A stretch of DNA of 64,000 nucleotides from Neisseriaceae bacterium JH1-16 (GCA_025989215.1 JAPDNP010000004.1:1-64000), one strand, 5' to 3'. Positions 1 through 8,738 are shown, counted from the first letter of the stretch. Made by a program: numbers and translations. Notes: a model not told the origin generated them from the letters alone.

Positions 1-133
1 CTGCGATTTCCTTAATCTTGCGGCATGAGCACCCATTCAAACCAGGCACTCACACCTATCGGTTGTTCGTTCTGTTAAAGAGCAGTTGCGGCTGACTGGC
101 TTCGTTTTGCTGTGTCAGCAGCAGAGGAGGCGA
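1..133 (-). promoter_or_regulatory. rRNA operon leader with boxA antiterminator
   Basis: Read leftward, this stretch contains TGCTCTTTAACA (positions 84 down to 73), the classical boxA antitermination element of proteobacterial rRNA leaders. It is followed by text typical of the 5' flank of 16S rRNA, including an AACCGATAGGTGTGAGTG-like stretch. The 16S gene would lie beyond base 1 on the minus strand. No mature rRNA sequence is inside the window. Confidence 0.8.
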
Positions 134-162
134 ACTATACCGGCCCGACCCCACCTCGTCAA
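134..162 (-). promoter_or_regulatory. Probable rRNA operon promoter (sigma70)
   Basis: On the minus strand a TTGACG -35 box (162-157) is followed by a 17-base GC-rich spacer and a TATAGT -10 box (139-134), then a GC-rich discriminator. This is the canonical spacing and layout of a strong stringently controlled promoter. It lies just upstream of the boxA leader, which supports assignment to the rRNA operon. Confidence 0.8.
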
Positions 163-367
163 CACCCATCGGCGAAGAAAATGCCAGAAACCCGCCCTGC
201 CAGCCCACAGATGGAGCCAAGTCGCTGATCGGCCAGGAATTATCTGTTTGGACTGTTTTAAGAAAAACTCAACAAAGCGCCGCAATCCCTGCCAGGACGG
301 CGCTTTCGGCCCTGCCGTCGCCCGAAAAACCGGCCATGACACCTGCCGCATTACCCCGAAAAAGCAA

Positions 368-402
368 AAAGCTTGGCCGAACTGTCGTTCGGCCAAGCTT
401 TA
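368..402 (-). terminator. Stem-loop terminator made of an inverted pair of the DUS-like word
   Basis: The arms AAAGCTTGGCCGAAC and GTTCGGCCAAGCTTT pair perfectly around a 4-base TGTC loop. Read leftward, the stem is followed by TTTTTGCTTTTT, so it looks like an intrinsic terminator for minus-strand transcription. It may insulate the rRNA promoter. No protein gene on the minus strand lies immediately upstream, so either read-through or an unannotated small RNA from about 580-403 would be its client. Confidence 0.75.
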
Positions 403-581
403 ATGACATATATAGAGGGTAACAGCCGTCGCTGACCCCGACATTGTATGGCACGGTGTTCAGCGGACGCAGCCCCTGAGTACCATGCATCATAGGTCGC
501 AACGCCCCTGCTCCTTGGCACAGCACAAGCACGGACCGATTTCGCTATCCTGATGCTCTACACAGACCATTCGGGTGCCTC

Positions 582-1322
582 ATGTTCCTCGGGCTCATTC
601 TCATCGCCGGCCTCTGGGCCGGTTTGCAAAACGCACTGGCCGGCGGCGGCTCCTTCATTACCTTGCCGGCACTGATCTTGTCCGGCATGCCGCCATTGGC
701 CGCCAATATCACGTCCACCGTGGCGCTCTTTCCGGGACAGATGACTTCCGGCCTGGCGGGACGCCGCCTGGTGACTGGGGCGGGCCGCTTGCCGTTCTGG
801 GCCCTGTTCGTGATTAGCATCCTTGGCGGGGCGGTGGGCGGACTACTCTTGCTGAAGACCTCCTCGGCGGTGTTCGCCCGCCTCGTGCCATGGCTGGTAC
901 TGTTCGCGACTGCTGTGTTCGCCTGGGGCAGCTTCTTTCGCAAGCGCAGCGACGCCACGGTGCACCTCGGGGCCATCAACACCGCGTTCGCTCAGTTCAT
1001 CATCGCGATCTATGGCGGCTACTTCGGGGGCGGCATCGGGTTTCTGATGATCGCGGCGCTGACGATGGCGGGACTGCCGACTCGAAATGCCGGCGCCACC
1101 AAGAACGCGCTGGCCGGTGTGATGAATGCTTCGGCGGTGGCGCTGTTCGTGACCTCGCCGCTATTGCATTGGCGCGAGGCGATCACGCTGGGCGCCGGGG
1201 CCATCGTGGGGGGCTTGCTGGGATCGTGGGCTCTGCATCGGGTCAATGAACGATGGCTGCGGATCGCCATTGTCTGTATCGGGATTGCCCTGACCATCGG
1301 CCTGTTTCTGAAGCCGATCTGA
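582..1322 (+). CDS. Sulfite exporter TauE/SafE family membrane protein
   Basis: This is a 246-residue polytopic inner-membrane protein of the TauE/SafE family, whose members export sulfite, sulfoacetate or other small anions. The sequence is almost continuous hydrophobic helices. The typical N-terminal glycine motif GGGSF lies near residue 21, and a second glycine-rich copy (GGYFGGGIGF) near residue 145 starts the repeat half. Length fits the family (about 240-260). The ATG at 582 gives a clean membrane start but has no strong ribosome site. The gene is monocistronic and faces the next gene tail to tail. The substrate cannot be told from sequence. Confidence 0.9.
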   Translation: MFLGLILIAGLWAGLQNALAGGGSFITLPALILSGMPPLAANITSTVALFPGQMTSGLAGRRLVTGAGRLPFWALFVISILGGAVGGLLLLKTSSAVFARLVPWLVLFATAVFAWGSFFRKRSDATVHLGAINTAFAQFIIAIYGGYFGGGIGFLMIAALTMAGLPTRNAGATKNALAGVMNASAVALFVTSPLLHWREAITLGAGAIVGGLLGSWALHRVNERWLRIAIVCIGIALTIGLFLKPI

Positions 1323-1449
1323 ACACCTCGTAAAGAGCATGGCCCTGCCCGACTGCCGCAGCCCCTCATAATATAGAGTGTGTGACGCCGCGATCCGGCG
1401 GCTCAATGAGCCAGCCCCGGGTATAGCGAGACGGGCAGCGTTGCCACAC

Positions 1450-2244
1450 CTAGGCGATGGTACGTACCACGCCGCCATCGACACGCAGGGCGGCACCGTT
1501 AGTGGCCGAGGCTTCGCGCGAGCAGGTGTAGACCACCATATTGGCCACTTCCTCGACGCTCGCCAGCCGGCGCAGCAGCGAGCTTGGCCGATGCATCGCC
1601 ACGAAGTCCCGCTCCACCTGCTCCTGCGAGCGCTCCTGCATTTCCGACATCTTGGCGAAGAACTCCGCGACGCCATCCGAACGCGTCGGTCCCGGCAGCA
1701 CGGCATTCACCGTCACACCCGAGCCCTTGGTCAGTTCGGCCAAGCCTCTCGACACCCCCAGCAACGCCGTTTTGCTGACACCGTAATGGATCATCTCGGT
1801 CGGAATATGCAGGGCCGATTCGCTCGAGATGAATACGATGCGCCCCCAGTCCATCTGCAGCATCAATGGCAGATAGTGGCGCGACAGCCGCACGCCGCCC
1901 ATCACGTTGACATCAAACATCCGCTGCCATTGTTCGTCGCTGGTTTCGGTGAATGCCCGCTGTTCGAAGAAACCGGCGTTGTTCACCAGGATATCGACCC
2001 GGGGATGGGCATCGATGATGAGTTGCGCGCCACTGGCGGTCGCCAGGTCGGAGGCGATGCTGGCGATGTTGATGGAGGGGTATGCCTGGGCAAGCGCCGA
2101 CTGGGCCTGGGCGAGCTTTTCCAGATTGCGACCGTGCAGCACGATGTCCGCCCCGCAGGCCGCCAGGCCTTTGGCAATCGCCAGACCGATGCCCGCCGAA
2201 GAACCGGTCACCAGCGCTTTCTTACCAGCAAGATCGATATGCAT
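1450..2244 (-). CDS. SDR family NAD(P)-dependent oxidoreductase
   Basis: A classical short-chain dehydrogenase of 264 residues. The TGxxxGIG cofactor loop is at residues 13-20, NNAG at 88-91, the catalytic serine near 140, and the YxxxK pair at Tyr154/Lys158. The C-terminus carries the usual VDGG segment. The ATG at 2244 is chosen because GAGGAGG lies 8 bases upstream; an in-frame TTG five codons earlier would put the ribosome site inside the gene. It stands alone, so the substrate is unknown. A DUS-like copy (1735) falls in the coding region and reads as Leu-Ala-Glu. Confidence 0.9.
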   Translation of the reverse strand: MHIDLAGKKALVTGSSAGIGLAIAKGLAACGADIVLHGRNLEKLAQAQSALAQAYPSINIASIASDLATASGAQLIIDAHPRVDILVNNAGFFEQRAFTETSDEQWQRMFDVNVMGGVRLSRHYLPLMLQMDWGRIVFISSESALHIPTEMIHYGVSKTALLGVSRGLAELTKGSGVTVNAVLPGPTRSDGVAEFFAKMSEMQERSQEQVERDFVAMHRPSSLLRRLASVEEVANMVVYTCSREASATNGAALRVDGGVVRTIA

Positions 2245-2423
2245 GTCATGCCTCCTCAACTGGAAGCTTAGTCGGAGCTAGCCCGGTTTGTCGGTCGGGT
2301 CATTCCCGTTTTGCCGCAGCTTACAATGGCAAGACTCCGCGACACCATGTTGACGCGTGGCTCGTCGAACACGCCAAGGCTTCGGCCAACCGTGTGCGCG
2401 ATGACCCGCGCCCGGGCCGCCGT

Positions 2424-2567
2424 TCAGACCAGATCGGCCGGGCCGGTGCCGTCCAGGGTTTCGCTCGGGGCGGGGTGGTCGATCAGCCGTTCGGTGTAAT
2501 GGGTCAACAAGCCGAGCAACAGATAGATCACGATGATCAACAGCAGTAGCAATCCGGTCAGCAACAT
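2424..2567 (-). CDS. Small single-pass membrane protein (47 residues)
   Basis: A 47-residue reading frame starts with ATG at 2567, behind a good AAGGAG site spaced 7 bases away. Residues 2-21 are almost all Leu/Ile/Val, forming one transmembrane helix. A polar 25-residue tail containing THYTERLIDHP follows and probably lies in the cytoplasm. I do not recognise the family. The strong ribosome site and clean hydrophobic/polar split argue that it is real. The upstream region (2568-2700) would carry its promoter. Confidence 0.65.
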   Translation of the reverse strand: MLLTGLLLLLIIVIYLLLGLLTHYTERLIDHPAPSETLDGTGPADLV

Positions 2568-3001
2568 GATTCGCTCCTTGCCGTCGGCCCCTAGGAGGGT
2601 AGCGGCCTCATGCCCGGGAAGGGTTTCTGGGCAATTCAAGTTAAGGATCGATGGGATTAAGCCTGCGTAAATTTGCGCAACTGCCGGATAAAAAAACCGT
2701 AAACGACCTCGTGCGCGCAGAGACGGCATGGCGGGTGACGGCAACCGGCGAGCCCCGCTCGGCCCTTCCCGCCGGGACCGGCCTCGGGACCCGATGCGGG
2801 GGCACCTTGCCGCTTGCCTGTTCTCGGGCGGATTCATCGGACCGGCCGAAGCCCATCACGGCGGGATGGATCGCTTAAACGAAGTTTCAACGAGGTTTCC
2901 CCACCATGGACCGTCATCGTGGCGTAACACCTCGGATGGCAAAATCGACCAATAGCCCTCGACGCGCGTCGTCACTTTCCTGCCCTGCCGGTAACGCCCT
3001 C
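2568..3001. other. Gene-free stretch between divergent genes
   Basis: About 430 bases separate the small membrane protein (leftward) from the Ppx/GppA gene (rightward). An AT-rich island at 2640-2710 is the likely promoter area for one or both. An in-frame upstream extension of the Ppx gene to 2906 exists, but its residues do not resemble the family. I see no repeat or RNA gene here. Confidence 0.5.
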
Positions 3002-4000
3002 ATGAATACGGACCCCACTCTCTTCGCCGCCATCGATCTCGGTTCCAACGCCTTTCGGATGATGATCGGCCAACAGGACGGCGCGGGCGCGGTCCGCCAG
3101 ATCCAGCCGGTGGAAACCCTGCGCGAACCGGTGCGCTTGGCCGAGGGTCTGCAAGGCGAGGCCTTGGATGCCGGCGCCTTGCAGCGGGGCTGGCAGGCGC
3201 TGGAGCGTTTCGGCAAACGCCTGCGCGGTTTTGATGCCACCCAGGTCAGGGCGGTAGCCACCAATACCGTGCGCGTGGCGGAAAATGCGGCCGAGTTTCT
3301 GGCCGGGGCCGAACAACGACTCGGCTTTCCAATCGAGGTGATTTCCGGGCACGAGGAAGCGCGGCTGGTCTACACAGGGGTGGCGCACACCATGCCCGAC
3401 CAAGGCTCGACCCGGCTGGTGGTCGATATCGGTGGCGGCTCCACCGAGCTGATCATCGGCTGTGGCGATCGCCCCTTGCTGATGGAGAGCCTGCCGATGG
3501 GCAGCGGCGTGTACAGCAAGCGCTACTTTGCCGATGGCCGCATCGACAGCCGTGCCCTACAGTTGGCCGAACGGGCCGCGCTGCACGAAATCGAGAAAGT
3601 CGCCCAGCGCTACCACGAGCTGGGCTGGCAACAGGCAATCGGCTCTTCCGGGACCGCACGCATGCTGGCCAAGGTGCTCAAGGCCGGCGAACTGAACGAC
3701 AAGGGACGTAGCGGGATCACTTACCAAGGCCTGCTGCGCCTGTCGCTCGCGCTGCTCGATGCCGGTCGGATGGATCGCCTGGCGCTGCCGGGGCTCGCCG
3801 AACAGCGCGCCGGCACGCTGCCAGGGGGCTTGGCGGTGATGCTCGCGGTGTTCAAGTCGCTGGGACTCGACGAGATGACGCCTTCCGAACCGGCGCTGCG
3901 CCTGGGCGTGCTGCACGGCCTGATCCATAGCCCCTCCCCTCGCCGTTCACGGTGCGAGCCCACTGAGCGCGACGCGGTGTACGGCCCGGCGCAGGACTGA
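3002..4000 (+). CDS. Ppx/GppA family phosphatase (exopolyphosphatase-like)
   Basis: A member of the Ppx/GppA branch of the ASKHA ATPase fold, which hydrolyses inorganic polyphosphate and/or pppGpp. The N-terminal phosphate-binding loop AIDLGSNAFR is at residues 10-19, the catalytic-glutamate segment SGHEEARL at about 116-122, and the second phosphate loop DIGGGSTE at 142-149. At 332 residues it is the short two-domain form, lacking the C-terminal helical domain of the ~500-residue enterobacterial Ppx. The ATG at 3002 is preferred because homology begins right after it. A DUS-like copy at 3563 reads Leu-Ala-Glu. Which substrate it prefers cannot be decided here. Confidence 0.88.
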   Translation: MNTDPTLFAAIDLGSNAFRMMIGQQDGAGAVRQIQPVETLREPVRLAEGLQGEALDAGALQRGWQALERFGKRLRGFDATQVRAVATNTVRVAENAAEFLAGAEQRLGFPIEVISGHEEARLVYTGVAHTMPDQGSTRLVVDIGGGSTELIIGCGDRPLLMESLPMGSGVYSKRYFADGRIDSRALQLAERAALHEIEKVAQRYHELGWQQAIGSSGTARMLAKVLKAGELNDKGRSGITYQGLLRLSLALLDAGRMDRLALPGLAEQRAGTLPGGLAVMLAVFKSLGLDEMTPSEPALRLGVLHGLIHSPSPRRSRCEPTERDAVYGPAQD

Positions 4001-4151
4001 GGCCTGCTGGCCGGCAAGGTTGGCCGAACGCGGCAGCCTTGCCACACCCGCCGGTGCGGTTATGGGCCGAGGCTCGCCGCACCTTGTTGCGACATGCCAA
4101 CGAAATATACACTCCGCATGATTCGATCCAGTCCCTTTCCATGGAGCCATC

Positions 4152-4826
4152 ATGCGCCCGCACCTGCTCGCCCTCTTGCTCGGCACCGTTACCCTGTCCG
4201 CCGCCGCCTTCGACCTGAACGGCGCACTCAACTCGCTGAATCAGACCCTCGACGCGGCGAAGGGGCTGGGAGTCAGCCTGCCCGGCAGTGGCAGTGCCAC
4301 CGGCGTGGTCAAGGCCAACCAGACCTGCAACGGCCCGGCCACTCCACCCGCCGCGCAATTCGAGCCGGTGGGCGACGGCGTCCAGGTGCGCGACCTGAAG
4401 ACCGGGCTGATCTGGCAGCGCTGTATCGAGGACCAGGAATGGACCGGCTCGGTGTGTCGTGCCCGCAATTCGCAGGCGGTCAATCCCGGCCCGCGGCTGA
4501 GCTATGCCGACGCCCAGCAACTGGCCCAGCAGCTGAGCACCCCGACCGAGCAGTGGCGATTGCCGACCCGGCGCGAGCTGCAGACGCTGCGCGCCGCCAG
4601 CTGCTACAACCCCTCGCTGAACCTGGCGGTGTTCCCCACCGCGCCGGCCTGGTCGTCCGACGGCGCATTCTGGAGCGCGACCCCGCAGAGCGAGGGCAAG
4701 CGCCGCGGCGTCTGGCTGGTCAGCGCCATCGGCACCAGCGACAGCTGGGAGGAGACCGGTCCCGAACACCTCAACCATGTGCGGCTGGTGCGCACCGAGC
4801 CGGGCAACCGCGCCAGCGCCCAGTAA
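4152..4826 (+). CDS. Exported DUF1566 (Lcl C-terminal-like) domain protein
   Basis: A 224-residue protein with a clear Sec signal peptide (about residues 1-19, cleavage after SAAA). Residues ~75-220 form a DUF1566 domain, marked by TGLIWQRC, a TEQWRLPTRREL segment and the closing FWSATPQSE...VRLVR pattern. Proteins of this type are secreted or periplasmic, and their biochemical role is not established. GGAG lies 6 bases ahead of the ATG. The gene appears monocistronic and is followed by a GC-rich terminator. Several cysteines in the mature part could form disulfides. Confidence 0.85.
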   Translation: MRPHLLALLLGTVTLSAAAFDLNGALNSLNQTLDAAKGLGVSLPGSGSATGVVKANQTCNGPATPPAAQFEPVGDGVQVRDLKTGLIWQRCIEDQEWTGSVCRARNSQAVNPGPRLSYADAQQLAQQLSTPTEQWRLPTRRELQTLRAASCYNPSLNLAVFPTAPAWSSDGAFWSATPQSEGKRRGVWLVSAIGTSDSWEETGPEHLNHVRLVRTEPGNRASAQ

Positions 4827-4830
4827 GCGA

Positions 4831-4856
4831 CCGGGCGCCGCGGCGCCCGCCTTTTA
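4831..4856 (+). terminator. Intrinsic terminator after the DUF1566 gene
   Basis: GGGCGCC and GGCGCCC (4833-4848) form a GC-rich stem with a 2-base loop, followed by GCCTTTT. A DUS-like copy begins 5 bases further on at 4861. Confidence 0.7.
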
Positions 4857-5022
4857 GCCGTTCGGCCAAGTCCCTTTCCGTTCATACCTGAAAAACCACC
4901 GTTCATCGCCATCCGGCCGGCACGTCGAAAAAAATTTCGCCCGCGTGTCGATTTCGCGTCCGCCCATTCGACGTGTCGATAGGAAGGCCACAAAGCGCCT
5001 TCATCCACCAGGGAGTAAAGAG

Positions 5023-5466
5023 ATGCGATTCATGATTCTGCGCCGGGCCGACCCGGATACCGAAGCCGGCACGCTGCCGAGCGAAGCCCTGCTGAGCGCG
5101 ATGGGCGACTACATCACCGCAATGAACCAGGCCGGCATCCTGCTGGCCGCCGAGGGATTGCAGCCCAGCGCCAAGAGCACGCTGGTGCGCTTCCAGAACG
5201 GCCGGCCCACCGTGCTGGACGGCCCGTTCGCCGAGACCAAGGAGCTGATCGCCGGCTACTGCCTGATCCAGGTCGGTTCGAAGCAGGAAGCGCTCGACTG
5301 GCTGACGCGCTGGCCGGCGCTCGACGGGCACGGCAACGTGGTACTGGAGCTGCGCCCGCTGTTCGAAGCCGACGACTTCGGCGAGGAATTCACCCCGGAA
5401 CTGCGCGAGGCCGAGGAACGGACCCGTGCCGATCTGCACACCCGCACGCAACAGCAGCAAGCCTGA
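5023..5466 (+). CDS. YCII/DGPF domain protein, first copy
   Basis: A 147-residue YCII-related protein with the signature DGPF at residues 66-69 inside VLDGPFAETKELIAGY. These small ferredoxin-like-fold proteins have no settled enzymatic role but are the standard neighbours of ECF42 sigma factors. The start at 5023 is chosen because GGGAG lies just upstream and the family begins MRFMILR; an extension to 4945 is unrelated sequence. It is the first gene of a four-gene rightward operon ending in the sigma factor. It is longer than many members because of an acidic and charged tail. Confidence 0.9.
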   Translation: MRFMILRRADPDTEAGTLPSEALLSAMGDYITAMNQAGILLAAEGLQPSAKSTLVRFQNGRPTVLDGPFAETKELIAGYCLIQVGSKQEALDWLTRWPALDGHGNVVLELRPLFEADDFGEEFTPELREAEERTRADLHTRTQQQQA

Positions 5467-5503
5467 ACCATCGGTTCGGCCAACCTCTATCAGGAGACAC
5501 CCC

Positions 5504-5920
5504 ATGCAAGTTCAACCCTATCTGTTCTTCGCCGGTCGCTGCGACGAGGCGATCGCCTTCTACCAACAGGCGCTCGGCGCCAAGGTCGAAATGCTGATGC
5601 GCTTCAAGGACAGCCCGGAGCCGCCGCCGCCCGGCCAACTGCCGCCCGGTTTCGAGGACAAGGTGATGCACGCCAGCCTGCGCATCGGCGACAGCATCGT
5701 GATGGCGTCGGATGGCAGCACGCCTGGCGAGGAGCGTTTCCAGGGCGTCTCGTTGTCGTTGTCGCCGGCCACCCTGGCCGAAGCCGAGCAGCGGTTCACC
5801 GCGCTGGCCGACGGTGGCGAAGTGCGCATGCAGCTCACCCCGACCTTCTTCTCGCCGGGCTTCGGCATGGTCAGCGACCGCTTCGGCCTGACCTGGATGG
5901 TGATGGTGGCCGCCAGCTGA
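5504..5920 (+). CDS. VOC family protein (PhnB-like)
   Basis: A 138-residue vicinal-oxygen-chelate fold protein of the PhnB/glyoxalase-like type. It opens with a PYLFFAGRCDEAIAFY segment and closes with SDRFGLTWMVM, both typical of the family. Metal-binding residues are not conserved well enough to predict an enzyme reaction. CAGGAG precedes the ATG by 8 bases, and the gap from the YCII gene is only 37 bases, which holds a DUS-like word (5475). It sits between two YCII genes in an ECF42 operon, an arrangement known for this sigma-factor group. Confidence 0.88.
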   Translation: MQVQPYLFFAGRCDEAIAFYQQALGAKVEMLMRFKDSPEPPPPGQLPPGFEDKVMHASLRIGDSIVMASDGSTPGEERFQGVSLSLSPATLAEAEQRFTALADGGEVRMQLTPTFFSPGFGMVSDRFGLTWMVMVAAS

Positions 5921-6004
5921 CCCAGCAGCTCGGCCAGGCTTATCTATATAGATGTGACAGACTGCGGGGCGGGCGTCGCCCCGCCCCAGCACCAGGAGAC
6001 GACG

Positions 6005-6433
6005 ATGCGATTCATGATGATCATGATCCCTAAGGGCTACGAAAGCGCCGAGGCCGGCACGATGCCGAGCGCCGAAGCGGTGGCGGCGATGATGAAATAC
6101 AACGAGGACCTGCGCAAAGCCGGCGTGCTGCTCGCGCTGGACGGCCTGCACCCGCCGTCGATGGGCGCCCGGGTCAGCTTCGAGGGCGGTAAGGCCAAGA
6201 TCACCGACGGCCCATTCGCCGAGGCCAAGGAAGTGATCGGCGGCTATTGGATGATCCAAGTGAAGTCGCGCGAAGAGGCGATCGCCTGGGCGGCGCGCTG
6301 TCCGGGTTCGCCCAACGAGGTGATCGAGGTGCGCCAGGTACAGGAGTTCGAGGACTTCCCGGCCGACGTGCAGGCCGAAGTGGCCGCCTACCCCGAGGTG
6401 CAGTCGCAGCTGGCCGGCGGCGACCCAGCGTGA
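6005..6433 (+). CDS. YCII/DGPF domain protein, second copy
   Basis: A 142-residue paralogue of the first YCII protein, with DGPF at residues 68-71 (TDGPFAEAKEVIGGYW). CAGGAG lies 8 bases before the ATG. Its TGA stop overlaps the GTG start of the sigma factor (GTGA), so translation of the two is probably coupled. Tight coupling to the sigma-factor gene suggests it acts with, or is controlled by, that regulator. The molecular function is unknown. Confidence 0.9.
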   Translation: MRFMMIMIPKGYESAEAGTMPSAEAVAAMMKYNEDLRKAGVLLALDGLHPPSMGARVSFEGGKAKITDGPFAEAKEVIGGYWMIQVKSREEAIAWAARCPGSPNEVIEVRQVQEFEDFPADVQAEVAAYPEVQSQLAGGDPA

Positions 6434-7707
6434 GCGACGCCACCCGCCGCGCCATCGAGGCGGTATGGCGGATCGAGTCCGCCAAGATCATCGCCACGCT
6501 GACGCGGCTGGTGCGCGATGTCGGCCTCGCCGAAGAGCTGGCGCAGGACGCGCTGGTCAGCGCGCTGGAGCAGTGGCCCGAGTCGGGCATTCCGGATCGG
6601 CCCGGCGCCTGGCTCACCACCGCCGCCAAGTACCGCGCGCTCGACCAGCTGCGCCGCCGCAAGCTGTTGGAGCACAAGCACGAGGAGCTGGGCCGCGAGC
6701 TGGAGATCGCCGAGGAGCTGGCCCATGACGTGGGGGAGCAGCGCCGCGACAAGGACATCGACGACGACCTGCTGCGCCTGGTGTTCATTTCCTGCCACCC
6801 GGTGCTGTCGAGCGAAGCGCAGGTGGCGCTGACGCTGCGCCTGCTCGGCGGCCTGAGCACCGACGAGATCGCCCGCGCCTATCTGGTGCCCGAGCCGACC
6901 ATCGCTCAGCGCATCGTGCGCGCCAAGCGCACGCTGGGCGCGGCGCGGGTGCCGTTCGAGCTGCCGCCGCGCGAGCAGTTGGCCGAACGGCTGGCCTCAG
7001 TGCTGCAGGTGCTCTACCTGATCTTCAACGAGGGCTATGCGGCCAGTGCCGGCGAGGACTGGATGCGCCCGTCGCTGTGCGAGGAGGCGCTGCGGCTGGT
7101 GCGCATCGTCGCCGAGCTGCTACCCGGCGAGGCCGAGGTGCACGGACTCGCCGCGCTGATGGAATTGCAGGCCTCGCGGCTGGCGGCGCGCTGCGCGCCG
7201 GACGGCGCGCCGATCCTGCTGCTGGAACAGGATCGCGGCCGCTGGGACCCGCTGCTGATCCGCCGCGGCTTCGCCGCGCTGCAACGCGCCGCGGCGCAGG
7301 GCCAGGCGCTCGGCCCCTATGCGCTGCAGGCCGCCATCGCCGCCTGTCATGCTGGAGCGCTCAGCGCCACCGACACCGACTGGGCGCAGATCGCCGCGCT
7401 GTACGATGCGCTGGCCCAGTTGAACCCGTCGCCGGTGGTGGAGCTGAACCGCGCGGTGGCACTGGCGATGGCGTTCGGCCCGGCGGTGGGGCTGGAACTG
7501 GTGGACGCGCTCGTCGAGCTGCCAGCGCTGCAGGACTACCACCTGCTGCCCAGCGTGCGCGGCGACCTGCTCGCCAAGCTGGGCCGCCACGCCGAAGCGC
7601 GCGTCGAGTTCGAACGCGCTGCTTCTCTGACCCGCAACGACCGCGAGCGCACGCTGTTGCTGGCGCGCGCCCGCGACTGCCAGGCCCGGCTCGACGCGGC
7701 ACGCTAA
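6430..7707 (+). CDS. ECF42-type RNA polymerase sigma factor with C-terminal extension
   Basis: A 425-residue extracytoplasmic-function sigma factor of the COG4941/ECF42 type. Sigma region 2 lies near residues 10-75 (ELAQDALVSALEQWP; PGAWLTTAAKYRALDQLRRR) and region 4 near 130-180 (LGGLSTDEIARAYLVPEPTIAQRIVRAKRTL). A long DUF6596/TPR-like helical extension of over 200 residues follows, which in ECF42 factors replaces an anti-sigma partner. The GTG start at 6430 overlaps the preceding stop by four bases and matches the family N-terminus. No separate anti-sigma gene is present. Predicted targets include its own operon. Confidence 0.9.
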   Translation: MSDATRRAIEAVWRIESAKIIATLTRLVRDVGLAEELAQDALVSALEQWPESGIPDRPGAWLTTAAKYRALDQLRRRKLLEHKHEELGRELEIAEELAHDVGEQRRDKDIDDDLLRLVFISCHPVLSSEAQVALTLRLLGGLSTDEIARAYLVPEPTIAQRIVRAKRTLGAARVPFELPPREQLAERLASVLQVLYLIFNEGYAASAGEDWMRPSLCEEALRLVRIVAELLPGEAEVHGLAALMELQASRLAARCAPDGAPILLLEQDRGRWDPLLIRRGFAALQRAAAQGQALGPYALQAAIAACHAGALSATDTDWAQIAALYDALAQLNPSPVVELNRAVALAMAFGPAVGLELVDALVELPALQDYHLLPSVRGDLLAKLGRHAEARVEFERAASLTRNDRERTLLLARARDCQARLDAAR

Positions 7708-7912
7708 GCGGCTGTTTACCGTCCTCGACGGTCGGTTTCCAAACTGTGGTCCTGCGTTGCAAGAGCGCTCGCCATGCTTGCCGATCCAGCATGTCGAGTT
7801 CGCTTTTCACCTAACTCACCGGGGCAATGCCTGCGTTCCCACTAGCATGGGCAGGTTCCCAGGCCGGCATCGGCTATATCTCTAGCATCCCGCCCCCAGA
7901 AACGAATCGCCG

Positions 7913-8542
7913 ATGCGCACTATCCACAACGACGCCCTGGTGCTGGCCGCCGACCTGATCGGCACACTGCTGTTCGCCATCGAAGGTGCGATCGTCGCGA
8001 TGCACAGCGGCCTCGACCTGCTCGGCGTGATGGTGGTCGCTTTCGTGTCGGCGCTGGGCGGCGGGGTGATCCGCGACCTGCTGATCGGCGCCAGCCCGCC
8101 GAGCGCGATCCGCGACTGGCGCTATCCGGCGCTGACATTCGGCGCCGGTTTCGTCGCCTTCGTGTTCCACGGAGCGATGCAGCATTTCACCGGCCCGGCC
8201 ATCATCGTGCTGGATGCGGCGGGCCTCGCGCTGTTCGCCGTGGCCGGCGCGGAAAAAGCGACCCAGTTCGGCATCAAATCCTTCGTCGCCGCGTTGATGG
8301 GCACCGTCACCGGCGTCGGCGGCGGCTTTCTGCGCGACATCCTGCTGGCGAAAATCCCCGCGGTACTGGTCACCGACATCTACGCTACCGCCGCCTTCGT
8401 CGGCGCAGCGGCGCTGGTGACGCTGCGCCGGCTGGGCTGGAGCGCAAGCCACGCCTCGTTCGCCGGCGGCCTGTTGTGCTTCGCCGTGCGCCTGCTCGCA
8501 GTGTGGCAGCATTGGCAGTTGCCCAAGGCGCCGAGCTGGTGA
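7913..8542 (+). CDS. UPF0126 / TRIC-like membrane protein
   Basis: A 209-residue protein with seven predicted membrane helices, built of two similar halves. The family glycine motifs are GGGVIRDLLIG (about residues 49-59) and GGGFLRDILLA (about 137-147). Related bacterial TRIC proteins are trimeric cation channels; YicG-type members have been proposed to carry small molecules such as glycine. Length matches the family (about 205-210). It is preceded by 205 bases without a gene and followed by the ada regulatory region. The ribosome site is weak. Confidence 0.9.
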   Translation: MRTIHNDALVLAADLIGTLLFAIEGAIVAMHSGLDLLGVMVVAFVSALGGGVIRDLLIGASPPSAIRDWRYPALTFGAGFVAFVFHGAMQHFTGPAIIVLDAAGLALFAVAGAEKATQFGIKSFVAALMGTVTGVGGGFLRDILLAKIPAVLVTDIYATAAFVGAAALVTLRRLGWSASHASFAGGLLCFAVRLLAVWQHWQLPKAPSW

Positions 8543-8738
8543 GCGCTTCCCCCTAGAGTCTGAGCCGCGAATAAGGCCAGCCGGTTCAGTTCCGGCCGAG
8601 TACGGTCGCAGGCACGGCCAGGCGACAACGCCGAATGGTTTGGTCGGTCGCACTTGGCTGACCAACCTCAACAGCTTGGCCAGCCCCCGTCCAGACCGGG
8701 TTCCTCCCGTCATTGCGACGGCGAGTCCGGCGCTATCG

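Noticed and set aside
1-403. Small overlapping frames at the left edge
   Set aside because: They overlap the rRNA promoter and leader and have no ribosome sites.
403-581. 6S RNA gene
   Set aside because: An imperfect hairpin is present on the minus strand, but I could not find the closing stem and central bubble expected of 6S RNA; kept only as a possible unnamed small RNA.
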